Part shown: one piece after another, positions 34,844-49,189 of the stretch | How positions within the stretch are numbered: position 1 is the first letter of the stretch | Layout of the letters: each line of letters opens with the position of its first letter | Assembly: GCF_013373865.1 (NCBI RefSeq) | Contig: NC_050472.1 | Span: 8,427,276-8,491,275 of the forward strand | Direction: 5' to 3' | Length of the DNA stretch: 64,000 bases | Source: Monomorium pharaonis | Taxonomy: Eukaryota; Arthropoda; Insecta; Hymenoptera; Formicidae | Made by a program: the position numbers and the translations under genes | The notes under the pieces: generated by a model | Databases searched by the model: none | What the model saw: the letters and a program-made list of their open reading frames with translations, nothing else | Told to the model about the DNA's origin: nothing

Positions 34844-35843
34844 GAAATTTTAATTTGTAAAGAGACTTTAAAAAGACACGTAAGACCTATATTTTGATTC
34901 ACTTTTATTTTTATGGAAATCCACGTCAGACATTTTAAAATGAACGGAATAACATTTTGTATTGATCTTTATTTAAAGTTAATTAATGGAATAATAGTCT
35001 TATTTTAATATTGCATTTTTTAATATTAAATAAGAAATGTGTTTCCATCCAGAATAAATTTCAAAAACTTTTGCACGCATGATTTTTAACTTTCCTTATT
35101 TCTATATTGTCTGAACTTCATAGAGATATAGAAGGATTATGTAGTATTATATATATGCAGTATATATATGATATACATATATATTATGCATAGCTGAAAT
35201 TTTAATTTGTAGAGACTTTAAAAGGATACTTAAAATCTATATTTGGATTTAATTTTATTTTTATGAAAATTACGTAAGTAGACGTTTTAGAATAAACACA
35301 AAATATTTTTCATTTAACTTTATTTGAATCTAATTATTTAATCAATAATGAAATGACTTCTTCAACAATCTTGTATCAATATAAACTTTTTCAATATTAA
35401 ATAAAATTTGTATTCTTTAACTTCGCTTATTTTTTTATTATTTAATTCTGATAGAGGTATAGAGAAGAATTGAATATACATAAATGTAGTACATACATAT
35501 ATTTATGCATAGCTAAAATTTTTAGTTTGTAAAGAGACTTTAACACTTGAAAGCTTTATTTAGATTCAATTTTTATGGAAATCGCGTAAAAAAACATTTT
35601 AAACTAAACAGAAAATAATATTCTTTTTTTATCTCTATTTAAAGTTAATTAATGAAAAGACTTATTTAACGATCTTGCTTTAATATATATAGAACTTTTT
35701 AATATTAAACAAAAATTGTTTCTCTCCGGAGTAAATTAAAAAAAATTATTACACGCATGATTGTCAACTTTTCTCATTTCCCTATTACTCGATAGAGACG
35801 TATAGACTGGATAAATGTAATATACATACATATTTATGCATTA
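34844..35843. repeat. Three tandem copies of a unit of about 330 bp
   Basis: GAAATTTTAATTTGTAAAGA begins a unit at 34844. Close matches restart at 35196 (GAAATTTTAATTTGTAGAGA) and at 35515 (AAAATTTTTAGTTTGTAAAG). Inside each unit the same blocks recur in order: a TTTTATTTTTATG-like block, ACATTTTAAA-like, TTAAAGTTAATTAATG-like, TTTTTAATATTAAA, TAGAGATATAGA-like, then ATATTTATGCATA. Unit lengths are about 352, 319 and 328 bp. No coding potential was seen. Confidence 0.8.
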
Positions 35844-38800
35844 TACAGAATCGTAAATGGTGATTCTCTCGTCGCGTACCCTCGAGCGATCCAAGTCAGC
35901 GCAGGGTGCCGCGAATCGCAAATGCTGCCGCGATTTTGCGTCGTCAATCGGTTCGGAGTAATCGTAAGACTCCACGGTTCGCAATATTACAGAGTACTCC
36001 AGAACAGAACGTTTTTCTTCGAGTAATAAGTAACGCGATCTCTTCGCGGGTATGGCCGGCGGGCAGGCGGGGGAGGTAGGGCAGGCGGACGACGGGGGAG
36101 GTGGACGACGGAGGGTAGTTGGCTTGCCGGCGATAATGCGCTCCTCTGTATTCCGTTGCCGTAGCGCTTCCCCATATCGATATGTTTCCTCTCTCTCCCC
36201 CCTCCCCGTCCCCCCGGTCTCTCCACCCTCCCCGCGACACCCTCCCCCGTCCCGACCGACCATTTGGCCCCGCGCGGAGATCAAATGGCTTCACCGATTC
36301 GCGTTATCCTCAATATTCTATTTTTATTTCGGAATCAAATTTCGCGACGGCCGTCGCGATCCCGGCGTACTTTTACGATTCTCTCCTTCTCCCGGCGCGG
36401 GGGATGCCCGGAATCCTCCGCTTTCTGGGGAGGAGAGGGGGGGGGGAGGGGAGAAAAACGTCGTGGCGATTCTATCCCGATATACGCCGTTACGAAGTGG
36501 GTTATCAGATACAATGGCGCGATTGAAGTGTCAAATGAACATCGCCGCGGTGACCGATGTTATTAACGAATCTTACTCTCAACTCCGAATTGGTCCGACC
36601 GTGGGGCACGTTTCACTCTCCTCCGCGGCTCTTTTCCATTTATACGCGCGCGTTAATATTGCGTCGCGAACATCCGCTGTTCCGAGCACGACGACACTCT
36701 CCAGCAGCTGCTCTTAATTCTCCGAGATGTACTCCCCCGCGCGGGGCCTTAATAGGAAAGAACTGTTTCACGTTCTACGTTATTACCAACCCCCAATCGG
36801 GATGCTCCCGCGTTTATTAAAAATACTCTCCCTGTTTAATTTCCGCGCGACGTCCCGCCGGTTAAAAACGATTTATGAGGATTTTTTCTCTGTCGCGGTT
36901 TCAAATGCTAAAGCGATCTGATAAAAAAGAGTAGTTCACCGAGCATTTTCCGATGGGAAAAGAATCACATCTTTTGCAACGTAACAGTTACGCCAGTAGA
37001 TACGCCATTCGTAATGTCGCAAAATTTGCTCGGTTACGGCGCATTATTCTCTGCCTGTCTCATTTGTAAGAATTCTCTTCCGGTTCGCGGCTGTGAGAAT
37101 GATACAGTATCCATTTCCGAAATCGTCGCCGGGACCCCTTTGAAAATCTTCTCTCAGCTGAAAATATCCCGGCACTCGCCGAATCGCGGAGACGATGTAA
37201 ATGCGATTGAGAATTTATGTTATTGTCTATTCTCTAGACATAAATGCCACGGTCTCCTTATAAAATCCTTCTCCAAAAATGATTTTCCGCCGATGATGGA
37301 GAAATTCGATCGAATTGAAAAGATCTCTGAAATAAACTGATATGATAATTCGTCAGCACCGCGGCATTACAAAGAGAAATATACATACATATATATTATT
37401 TTCCACGTTAGTTTTTCTTGATTATATTTTATTGTTATTTTATATTTATTTAATTTTATCACTTACTTTATATTATATTTTTCTCCGATGACTGCTGAGC
37501 TAAAGTATCATTTGTATATAAGATTCGCTCTTTTCCCCCTCTCTCTCTTTTTCATCGCGTTCCACAAAATCTGTCTATTTACGAAATACAAGCTGTCCCT
37601 ATTGAGAGACTTATGGAAATTAACTTTTTGCGAGCGCGGAGCGCAATTCTAATGCGAATTTCCGGAAACGTACGATGTGCGTGACATGTGTACGCGAAGG
37701 AACGGTATATGTTAACGCACAGTGCCGCTAATTTAGACAAGAAACGCATTATGTAGAATATCTTTAGACGTTTCGACACGAGCGGTCGACTGACTCGATG
37801 ATGAACACCCGTTAAACTGAATGCATCGCAGCGATCCTCGTGGTACGCCAAATAAACGTTCTATGATCATTTTTACGTATACATATATACATAAAAAAAA
37901 ATAGCACATATAAAATAACACATAAAAAATTCTAGGAATATAAATATACATATTTACGCGTTTTTAACTTTGTCATAAAGTATTGTTAATTGATTCTGTT
38001 GAATATTTATATATGATTATCTGGCATTATATATATAATTAAGGTATCGAAGATTATTCCAGTTTTGTGACAGTTTTTATCGCTTTCTTTCTCTCAAACT
38101 TTGTTTTATTTTATTCAATTATGAAGTATTCCTGAACTCTCTCTTTCACAGATATTTTTTGTATGAAGCTTCTATTACAAATTAAGAGTTACATAAACAA
38201 CTACACAGCTACAACTAAGATTTGATTTTTATAATATTCTGTATTTTCATATCTATTATATTAAGGAGATTATTTGGCAATGTGTGGTAATCTTCGTAGC
38301 TTCTCACAAATCTACAGGCACAGAATGTATGCATTTTGCAAAATAACTGGCCGAGTTTCATTGGACGAGTGAACGCGCGACGCCATCGAAAAACAATTAT
38401 CGCGGCGCCAAAAGCGCACCCGGTTTATCAAATGTCAGTGGAGACGCGGTCTCTCGTCATCGCTGCGATAATCAAGCTTCTCGCGCAAGCAAGCTTGGGG
38501 TGGACGTTACTTACCTCGCGCCGGAATCGAAATATTGACCCCCCCGGAAAAAGGTTCCTAATAATTTCCCGAGGTCGGCCCATACAATTACGCGGCCCAT
38601 AAAACATAATGGCGTCTCGGGCGCCCGTGTATACACCCTGATATAATTCCGTGCCGGTGATCTCGACGAGATCGTTCCCGTCGGCAGGGTCGTGCGGAAG
38701 GAAGGGAAGGAGAGCGAGAGAAAGATGGATGGACAAGGAAACTCGGGCGGGACAAACGGAGAGAGAAGATCTGAGCAACAGCGGCCGGAAAGGTATGCTA

Positions 38801-39145
38801 CGGGCAGGTTCTGTCGAAAAATAAAGTCGGTTTTGCCGAGAGAGAGAGAGAGAGATCCAGGCGAGTCGAGCCGGTGGAATCGCGGGCATTATGGAGTCAA
38901 GTACATGTGGGCCAATTTCGAGGGTACGCGATGTGGTGTGGTGTGGTATGGTGCAGTGCGATACGGCACCCTGATGGTGGTAGTGGGAGGTGAATGAAGG
39001 GTACGCCGCCGCCTGCTGCCGTGATTTATCACGCCACGCCGCGCCGCGCCGCGTACATACACCGCCATGATGATACATGGCAGAGGCGGGAAGCGGGGCA
39101 CGAGAGAGAGAGAGAGAGGGAGGGGGGGAGTGGCAGAGAAAGGGA

Positions 39146-39149
<4 letters not shown>

Positions 39150-39199
<50 letters not shown>
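39150..39199. repeat. (GA)n tract, 50 bp
   Basis: An uninterrupted AG dinucleotide array lies in a GC-rich HGTX intron block, with smaller GA runs just upstream (about 39101-39120). Confidence 0.95.
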
Positions 39200-39202
<3 letters not shown>

Positions 39203-40060
39203 TCCGCCTCGTACTAATTGACGTCATCGATATTGGTATCCGTCGACGAGCAGATTACTCCGCCGTAAACAACTCGGCCCACCGATCCCCCTCCCTCCCC
39301 CAGTCATCCCCGAGCCACGTCGGTCTCCCTCCGGTAGCCGCGCATTCTGCCTGGACGGGGAACCACTTTGCCATCGGCATCAGCACCACCATCGCACACC
39401 GTGAATATAGGGATACGCGGCGCACGTTGCAATCCCGCGTGTACTGGTGACCCTATCCTGCAGCGTTTGCCCTTTGGATGAAACACAGTTGTAGCGAAGG
39501 GCCCGAGCCCGTTTGCGACGTTGTAGTTTGATATCGTGTTTAATGTGTTGGGGATGCCGCTGTTTTCAATTAACTCGAAATGGTGCAGGATGTTTTGCTT
39601 AAAAGCAACGGCGAAAGGAGGGAACGTCCGTAAGGTGTTGTAGGGTGAGTAGGGTTGATTGTGTGGTAAAAGTGACGCTATGAATGTTTCTCTAATGATA
39701 AGATGATACATGTAGTCACTTTGACGATTTCGTTACGGTGCTATTAAACGAGTCATTATTTTTAATAATTTTAAAATAAATTACACATTTTATCTAATAA
39801 TAGTATGAAGTACTTTTACATGAATAATCAGTCATCTATAGTTTTATTAATTGTAATTTTACTATTCTTAGAGAGAGAGAGAGAGAGAGAGAGAAACTGT
39901 TAGAAAATTGATGTCTTAAAATTTAATTATTTATATGTTTTGTATGATTTGTATAAATTTTCGTCTTGTTTTAATGATCAAACATCATTACAACATTCTC
40001 AATTTGACAAAATAATATAAAATACAGAATTCTGTGCTAATAAAATTTTTCGATCAATTT

Positions 40061-40290
40061 ACAGAAGGAACGGTTTTGCTGAAGTGCGTAAAATTTAACT
40101 GAATACAGATTTGAAAATAATTTTATTCGACCATCAAAATATAATAATCATCTAGAACTGGTCGCTAGAATGTCTAAACTTTTCACAGACTTGCTCATCC
40201 TGCTTGAGTGTCGCCAGTCCGGCTAAATTATTTATAAATCTAGATGGTTAAACTTTTACATCTTTACTTTAGCCAAACCGTTCTTTCTGT
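40061..40290. repeat. Element bounded by ACAGAARGAACGGTTT termini
   Basis: ACAGAAGGAACGGTTTTGCT at the left pairs with AGCCAAACCGTTCTTTCTGT at the right, with a shared subterminal AAGT and GTAAAA. The interior has GGTCGCTAG/CGCCAGTCC words. It has no ORF. Confidence 0.7.
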
Positions 40291-43170
40291 GTACACAGTC
40301 GACTTTTCTTTTTAAAGTGACATCTTTAAGTTCGAATCTTCTCAATCCACTCAAATGGGATCCGTGCAATTCAGACAACTATTAGACCGCACTATAGAGA
40401 TAAAGGATTCTCCCCCCTCTTTCCCTTCCCTCGCGCACACCAGTTTAGCAAAGTTATAGTCTATCCAAACAACTCCCTGCCGCCGTATCCGCAATCGTCT
40501 CGATAAAGAGAGAGGCTGCAGAGGCCGCTGTGACTTTCTGTCGCGGCAATGAATCGCGACTACCACACCCCCGGCATCATCTGTACAAGAAAGTATCTAA
40601 TCCCCCTGATTCACTGTCGATGCCATCGCTGTACACAGCCCTTACGCGCTTTCTTCCTCCCTCCTACCCTTTCTTTTTCTCTCTCTCTCTCTCTCTCTCT
40701 CTTTCACTGCTCTTGAACAGCGTCCCCCGTGTCGCTCGCTCTCGCGCTCTTCATCGCCCTCGAAATCACCCTCTATCTCGCGTTCTCCTCCTGATACACG
40801 CTCCGATATGAGAGAGAGATAGGTAGCCCGCCTGCTAAACAGGGGCGCCACGGTCTTTAACTCGCAAATGCCCCCGCGTTCACTTTACCGTATTAGATTC
40901 TAATAGGGGGACACGCGCGCTAGAAGGGGACCATTCATAGCTAAGGGCTCTTCGTCGCGTCGCGTTGCACTTGACTTGTCTTAACTGAGTGTTTACGCGG
41001 TGGTCCCTGATTAAATCGCGCGACGGACATTATTGCCAATTTCGACAACGGCAAAGTTATACCCGTTCGATCGCGCCGATACCCATCTATTGTTGAATAA
41101 TGTAATAAAATTATTAATGAAGTTATTGGCGGAAAATATACATGTGTCAATGATTTGTATGCGTAGATAAATATACCGAGCGTACTTTGATTCGAAGAAT
41201 CAACTTTTTTTCTGACAAATATTCGCTTTTAATTCACATAAATTTTACCTTTTTGTTAAAGATATAAAATTGAAAGGAAAATACGCCTCGAAGAGAAATT
41301 ATTATGTTAGAAATCACGCTTATTGGTCTGCCAGTTGAACAATACAATTTACCGAGTTTTAAAAACAATAACAGTGAAAAGGTTCTGTATAAATTCTCAG
41401 AGATTTAAAATTCAATGTTACATGTATGCCCCGTATCCTACATACGAAACACCTGTATCATTTATTAGCTCAGATTACGCATATACATCACCGGTAAATA
41501 TTTCATCGCGGGAATTTATGCGAACGCCGACCGCTCGCGCATTACGCGAGAGGCGCGCGCGCTCCTTCCCGTGGATCGTTCCGCGCGAGAAGGATATGGG
41601 AGTCACATTCGAGCAACGACGTTCGGTTGATCGAATATATTAACGTGCGGGCAATTTGTACAGCCTGACGGATATAACCCCCCGAGTACCATCGGCGGCA
41701 AAATGTATTCCGGGGATTACGTCTCCCGAAATCCGCCATCGCGCTATTAGGCGAACCAAAAAAAAAAAGGGAAAGAAAAAGAAAGGAATGACGCGCGCGC
41801 GCGTCCATACGAGCGAACGAACGAAACGGCGGACGGGCGTCGGTAAGGTATTCGATAATGAAAAAGTTATAAATCTGGAATTGTGAAATGGCGGGCCGGT
41901 ATAAATCTTCATCGGGCAGCGCTGCCAAATCCCTTTCGTACCGCGTAAATCCCTTTCCAATATTGAAAAAAGTGATAGGTCCAGTATGTAATGATCCGGT
42001 ATTACCCGAAACCGCGAGGGAGCGGTATCGATCTGTATCGTTGGTATTCCGCTCGCATCGACCGCATCGTTCTCTACATCCTCTCCCGCGCGTGTGTATT
42101 CCAATTATAAGATATTACCCTCCGAATAAAACAACCGCGCGTCGCAATGCTGCTAGCGCAGTTCAGATACGTAATTTCCTCAATTTCGGCTGGCCGACAA
42201 ATTTATTATTCCTCCCGTGTCAACTTCTCTTTCTTTCTTTTTTTTTTTTTCACGTTTTTGACGTGGCCCTTGGAGCTCGATTCTATTGGCAGATGATCTT
42301 GTACTTCTCGAGAAATTCGTAAATATCTAGACCGCGGATCTTTCGCACGGGGGCGGAAGCCGTCGGCTGGTGTGTAAAAGCAACAGCTGTAATCCAGCCG
42401 GCATATCGCCGTTTCTTCCCCCTCCCCTTCCCCATCACATAAATACATGTATGTTACCGCAAAATTTCACGATCGCCACGCTCATCCCTTTAAGAGTGAA
42501 CTTTAGAGGAAATCGCGCGATACCGCCGCGAGATAACGCGGGATTCATCGGGGGTGTTGATGTAAACACACGAGAGTCCCTCCCTATACCTCCCGGATCA
42601 TTTCTTTCTTTCCTTCCTCCCTCCAGTCAGTCTCCGGCCGCGCAAGAGAGTACGCGGGTATATATTGTCGTAATATTTCGAAAAACGCGCCGGCACTCTC
42701 CGAGATCCGGGGGCAATCTCGCCCTCGAAGATGGCATATACGCGGAGGTGAATCGCCTCTTCCCGAGGAAATCCGAGGTAATTGAATGCTAACCCTCCTC
42801 ACCCCCGCGGCGCGTCCCGCCGCCCGCGCTCTCGCTCTTCCGCGCAACTCCTCCTCGTCCACCCTCCGTGTCGCGTCCCTCGTCCACCCCCCTTACCCCC
42901 TCCCCCAACCCCCCCCGTGGGCTTCAGGGGGCGCCACGCTCGCACTCTCGCTCCCCCTTCGCCATCACTCACCGACACAGACTTGTAGCTTTCAATAAAA
43001 ATGTAAATATGGCGGCGTAGAACGAGCCAATGACAGCGCTACATCGACGCCCGAGTCCGCGAGGGATAGATAGATAGAGGGAAACGGAGAGAGAGAAGAG
43101 AGAGAAAGACGGAGAAGGAGAGAAAGGGAAAACCCTGCTCTGCAGCAGGGGTTGAGGGTTTCCAAATGGA

Positions 43171-43270
<100 letters not shown>

Positions 43271-44494
43271 AGGGTCGAAGATGGCGAGAGAAGAGGAAGA
43301 GGAAGAGAAGGGAGAGAGCAAAGCTTCGACTCGGAGCGGAACGTCGAAGGTGGAAGGCAAAGAGGCGGCGGAACTTGCGGGGGGAAGCAGAGAGACGCTT
43401 GAGAAGGAAGAAGAGAGAACTGCAAAAGCTCACGCGGAGGACAAAAGGAGAGAGAGAGAGAGAGGGGGGGGGGGAGAGAAAGAGACAACCCTCCCTCCGT
43501 CCTTTCGCTCACCGCGTCACCGCGGCCTCACCCGTGTCTCACCCGGTGTTCTTCTCCCTCCTTCCGACGGTGAGAGGGTAGCGAAAGGACAGAGAGGGAG
43601 GGAGGGAGGGGTGGACGCACCGCCGGTGTCCGCGAGAGAGCGACGCCGAGGATGACGCAGGTGCCGCAAAGCTTGACACGTCTCCGGCTGTTTTGTCACC
43701 TTCTTTTATCCTTCGAACTTTTTTACCGGCTACCTCGTTAGATGCCCTCCCTTCCCGCCCTTTCTGTTCGCCCCCTTCGTCCCCCTCCCCCCACCCCCTT
43801 TGCTCGCCCTCCGTGTCCCTCTCGTCCCGTGGGCGAGGCGCGTTGATGGAGTAAGCCGGGCAACGAGCGGGACGTTTTTTTAAAATCGCGTCTCCGCGAG
43901 CCGCTTTTTACGAGACCCATCGTGGAAGGGCCCTCTCTCTTCCCCCTTCGTCCTCTCCCTCCCCCCGCCCCTCCGGGCGTCGACGGACGGACGATCGCGG
44001 CGGATTTCTTTTTTCGAGGGTGATTTTTCGGTCGGCGGATTACTTCGCAGCGCGCGCGGATTTGCGTTTCCCGCGCCGCCGGGGCGTTGATCGATCTCCC
44101 GGTGTCAACGGCGAACTCGAAAGACAAATGTCTCCTCGCTTTTCCTTTTTCACGAAGGGATACTCGCGAGATATGGTTTTGACGACTGTCGGGATATTCT
44201 CGCAACGTGAATCATGCAAAACACCGTTTATTATGTTAATCTGTTATTCTTGCGAAATGCCCCTCGTTAGATATCGAGCCTCTCCTCCGCGCAACTTGGG
44301 CAGCTCCAACGAGATATATATCTTTTAATTTCAGAGATAAATGTAAAAGATTATCTTGCTCCCGGGGAGAATCCGGCGTGGTCTAAAACGACGAAAGCTA
44401 AAATTATGCGGCTCGATTGGAGCCGGAAATGTGTGATTTTTCGTGATCAGCTCGGCTGAAATGTATAGCGGTGAATGCAGTAGCGAGATGTTAC

Positions 44495-44706
44495 CTTGAC
44501 TTGGGACTCCGACATCCCGAGGGCGTACGCCAGTTTGGCGCGCTCCGGTCCGGCCAGGTACTTGGTCTGCTCGAAGGTCTTCTCCAGGGCGAAGATCTGC
44601 TGTCCGCTGAACGTGGGCCTCGTGTGCTTCTTCTTACCGCCATCGTGTTCCCCGGCGCCGCCGCCCGCGCCCGTCATCGCTTGCTGACAGCCCAGCTGTT
44701 GCGACA
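44495..44706 (-). CDS. HGTX: HGTX exon: homeodomain residues 1-46
   Basis: The acceptor is GTTGCAG and the exon enters with TG TCG (phase 1 from the exon at 58118-58228). It codes SQQLGCQQAMTGAGGG, an acidic/Lys stretch, then KKHTRPTFSGQQIFALEKTF and the helix 2/3 part ending LGMSESQVK. The donor is AAG/GTAACA, phase 0, joining to VWFQNRR 17.6 kb downstream. The match to NKX6 homeodomains is nearly complete (Ala for Ser after LAY, Ser for Thr after GM), which separates it from other NK-class proteins. Confidence 0.95.
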
Positions 44707-44841
44707 CTGCAACATTCGCGTCACCCGATGAGTGGCTCCTCAATATCCGTTTCGCTTCGCAGCGAATGCAGTAATTAACCTCGGCCAACGGGGCGGCGTT
44801 TTTAATTTAATTTAGCCTAAAACGTAGCGCTTGAGAGAGAT

Positions 44842-45710
44842 TACACGGCAAAAATGTATTCTCGAAATAAGAGATTTTATTATATGCTTTGCATAAGTCT
44901 TCTTAACACTCTACATATTCTTAATAAATGAATTAATATATATGTATTTTTTTAATATCTTTTTTGAAATGAAGAATTCTTTTTAATGAAGTTCTGGACA
45001 ATGACATTTTATGCCACGTTTATTTTTATTATTTCTTGTTTGTAACAGAGTAATATCGTTATAATTCAACAGTAAGTGTAAAGTATTTATATAGGAAAGA
45101 TATATTTTTTAAACTTTATTTTTAGAAAGAACATTAATTATTATATAAATGTTAACTGTTATGTTTGTTATTAATAAATTATTAATTAATGTTATGTTTA
45201 CATTTTATAAAATAAGTTTAAAAAAAATACAGCACTGTACGAATACTTTTTACACTCATTGTAATTAACGCAATGTAATTGTTGCTTAAACCTGTAAACA
45301 TTGTGATATTTAAATAATGGATGAAACAATGGCTTGAGGAGTTAACTTATCTCAGTTAATATGCATGTTTCAAAGATCAGTATTTATCATTTTTATTAGT
45401 TTGTTTTTAATCCTTATAATCGACAAAAAATGGTGTGTTTTAATTACATTCAATATTTTAAAATTATTATACATTTGGTGTCATATTTGTGAAAAGTCAA
45501 TCCTACATAGAATAAATTCTAGAAAAAAAATTATCTTATAATGTATCTTATATCCTTATAAAAATTAATGATAATCTGCTACAAATCTATCTTTTAGAAA
45601 AAATTTCTCTGAAATTCTGAAAAAAATCCTCTTGCTTATTTTAGAAGAAATTATATTAATGAAAAATGAAATTTTTTTTTCTTAAGTTGAGAATACAATT
45701 TTTTCGTGTA
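44842..45710. repeat. Inverted-repeat element of about 870 bp next to the homeodomain exon
   Basis: The left TACACGGCAAAAATGTATTC and the right, in reverse complement, TACACGAAAAAATTGTATTC pair over roughly 35-45 bp. The element begins only about 135 bp upstream of the acceptor of the 44495-44706 exon. The interior is AT-rich without an ORF. Confidence 0.68.
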
Positions 45711-48700
45711 GCAAATCGTAATTTGTAATGATTAAGATATAATTTCATCTTACGAATTGAGAGGTTTATTTTGTTTTTATTTTTAAGTTTTTAAAATTGT
45801 AATTCTTTGAATTATTTTCTATAAACATGGACGTTTTTATTTATATTTTAACATCATATTACGCCATTTGATAAGAAATGCCGATGCTCAATATGATTAA
45901 ATTTGAAAAATGTTAAAATATGATTATTAAGAGAGCAAGGTTGTAATTTTAATGTCATATCTACGACAAACACTATAAATTTCTATTGCATTTTCAAGCA
46001 ATTGTGCACATTCTGTCATGTGGACATTCTATTGGCCCCCTCATGATCTCTTTTCCGACTCGCAGAATTAAAGGGGAAACTACGAGTCCCATCTGTGACT
46101 TTCCGTCATGACAAGTTGTAGGGAAATATCGCTATATTCGTTACACTAACAGCAACCTGGATTACATAAGATAAGTAAGGATAAATACGTACACATGCAT
46201 TTATAGAATACGTACGTGTGTTTGTGTGCACGTGTATATAATTCTCTTGTACCTTCTTAATAAATTTGGTTTCGTTATATTGCTAGTATGCTAATTATAT
46301 AGCGCAATGAAATTTATTAGGAAGAAGCAACGCTATTATATGCACTTGCCCCATATACACACTTACCCCCATTTGTTTTACGTAGGAAAAATATGTCTGC
46401 GATATATCTTCAAGCATAATTAGCTTCCGTGTTATAACCGTAAGAAGTATTTCATTTTAACCGCAGTTCGAAATTAATTCGCCATATTCCGGGAATTAAT
46501 TATTACAGTCCTTATAACGTTGGTAATTATTCCCACACATTTACATTTCCCTTTTTCATTGGACTCACGATAGTATTGATTTTTTTACGTAATTTCTACG
46601 GAATTATTTTTCTCCTTCAATTATTTAGGTATATTTTAATTATCGACGTAAATCTTTACGTATCTTGTTACTTTACATCTTGTAAATAATCTAATCTATA
46701 TTGTGTATTTATTTTATATATTTGCACAATTTATATTATTTTGATATTTCAATAATTTAATTTTATTAATTTAGTTATTTTATTTATAGTTGCAATACTT
46801 ACATGTTTATAAAATCTACTAAAAAAGTATAAAACTATATAAGTGCCATTTTTCTCTCTTCTTCGTACATTTTATATTTCTTTTATAAGCAAAATTTATT
46901 TTAACATATTTGTTCTCAGCATCATTATTTTCTTTATATTATATTTAAGTATTAAATTGACATTTCAGATTACATTACTCTCTTCTCTGTTTATTAAAAG
47001 TTGTCTCGTTGACACTTGTATAATTTCGAATCAATTCAAAGTTCCAATCAACAATTATCGATTGTCAACATTAGCAACATTATCTCATAAAAAATCTTCC
47101 TAGATTAATAACTTTATCTCGTTCGCTAATTATTTTTAATCTTGGCTACTCGTGCCGTCCGACTCTTAATTAGATCGGAAAAAAGAGGCTCGAGAAAATT
47201 TTCGAGGGTAATCGAGAGGGACAGTCGAGGGGGACGTCTTCCGCGGAGACGAAGGGGCCGCACACGGTCCGATGTGGCATGTGGACGCGTATATACAAAG
47301 GGGGCGAGAAGCGCAAGGGACACGAACGGGTGGGAGGAGGGGAGGGGGGGGAGCGGGCAGAAGGAAGGGTCGACGCGCAGGGTCGTCGTGACGCGGTACA
47401 GTGTGGGTTGTGGGACTTTAATTTAATAAAGCAATTTGTAACGGAATACGGAACGAGGCAATAATGGCCGGTCGGCGGGGAGGGTTCTAATGAGCTGCTT
47501 ACCGCACTCCAACCCCGGGTGCCTTCGACGGGGGTAGTGCGCGTTTCTCCGCCGTTGAATATCCCCCCATTCGTCCTACTAAGCCGCCGGGCATATCTCC
47601 GCGGCTCTCCCCCTCTCCTCCACCCTCCCGCAAAACCCGATAAGTCTACGTTTTTATCAAAATTTGTATGCGCCGCATACGGCGCGCCGCGGGATTTCTT
47701 TTCGCGGTATAATTTCAGATCTCGCCTCGCGAGATAAAGCGGTATCAGTGTCATCGGCGGTGGCGCAATTTGTCGGGGGAGCTCGTGGAAGACGGTCGAA
47801 CTTCCCGATTGAACGTTTAACAATTAAACTTTCGGATACTTCAAATATGCGAGACACACCGCGAGAAATAATTTATTAAGGCGTCAGGATAAAATATGGC
47901 CGTCAATGTTGGAACTTAAAATCGAACAAAAAGAACAATTACACGCGATTACAATATTTGGACATTTGTTACGTCGCAGGAAAAGTTTTCCCAGCGAGAT
48001 GAATGACGAACGATTTATCATAATACATTTTGTAACATTTACAAAATATGCTAAGCAATATATAACAACCGAAATATCGCGTTTCCGAAGCGAGAGCTTT
48101 TTAATTAAAGTACTTTCTTGATTTTTTTAAACAAGCTGGACGTCCGGTCGTTCCGGGCGATTTATTGCCCCCGACTCTTTCCACAAAATATTTTTTCCGC
48201 CTGGGAATTCGGCGAACCTGTGATATAAAGTTTTAACCCATCTATCGACCACGCCGTCCAATTTCAATTGAATCTGCCCACCGCGTTTCGCGGTTTTTTT
48301 TTTTTGCCGTTTTTCCGCCGCAAAGAACCATTTGGCTAATGCAATAAATAAAATGAAGGCTCGCTCCCGAGCCACTTAAATCCCGCGTGTTTGGATTACG
48401 ATTTTGTCCCGCGCAAACAAAATTCTCGGAAAGAGACGCGTCCACTCGTCGAGTCGCGTCCGTGCATTACGTCGATCAAAGGACTATTTGTCTTCGGCAC
48501 GTGGTCATATCTGTCGAAGGTATCATCCTCCGCTGCGCCAACGGATTCCGGATTAATCTTTGTAGCGTGTCGCGGCGTGATAGGGGGTAGCGAGGCGTGG
48601 GAAGGGTAGGACCATAATTTAATCAGCCGATTTAGAGTGAACAAGTGACACGCGTGTCGCGGGCAGTGTATGCGAGCGAAATCGCTCCGGATAATGCGTA

Positions 48701-48754
48701 TATATATGTATACGTATCGATGCCACGTCTCACACGCATGCAGCAGCCGCTCGT

Positions 48755-48777
48755 CGCGCGCGCGCGCGCGCGCGCGG
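48755..48777. repeat. (GC)n tract
   Basis: An alternating CG run, a potential Z-DNA former. Comparable runs lie at about 62048-62064 and 62971-62993. Confidence 0.9.
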
Positions 48778-49142
48778 CATCGCCGCCGCGGATAACGCTC
48801 CCGATGTCCGATTAGACGAAGTATCGGCACGGCAAATTGATGCGTCCGCCCGCACCGTGTCGATGTAAATCAGCGACAGGTGACCGTATCGGCGTGGGCG
48901 CGAGCGGCGTTTCAAAAAAGAGGAACGATCAAAAACGAGACACCGTCCGGCCATTCGTAATATTCGTTATCGGCGAAACGGAAGTCCGGGTGCGAGGCTC
49001 GGCGCGCTCGATTGCTCGATTTATATGGGGGGTGAGCGACCCCTCCACCCGCACGCGCACGCGGTGTCACGGGCCGTTTTATCCACCCGAGAGTTCGGGG
49101 CGAAACAAATCATTCGTGGTAAAGATGCGTCGCGATTCGGAT

Positions 49143-49144
<2 letters not shown>

Positions 49145-49187
<43 letters not shown>
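49145..49187. repeat. (GA)n tract, about 42 bp
   Basis: An AG dinucleotide array lies at the edge of a CpG-rich block. Similar shorter CT/GA runs occur near 30678-30712, 32024-32042, 39871-39893, 40677-40703, 54530-54549 and 54832-54852. Confidence 0.93.

Positions 49188-49189
<2 letters not shown>

Noticed and set aside
35841..36820. Long overlapping open frames on both strands in a GC-rich block
   Set aside because: Composition is Arg/Gly/Pro/Ser low complexity, they overlap on both strands, and no family motif or splice structure is visible.
39304..39711. 135-residue minus-strand open frame
   Set aside because: I looked for mariner-type transposase signatures because of the HNQPYSPYNTL-like start, but no catalytic motif or family match was recognisable.
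40325..40345. GTTCGAATC resembling a tRNA T-loop
   Set aside because: No acceptor stem, D-arm or anticodon arm can be folded around it.
47170..47823. 217-residue minus-strand open frame as an HGTX exon
   Set aside because: It has no NKX6 similarity, and exon 58118-58228 already joins the homeodomain exon in phase.
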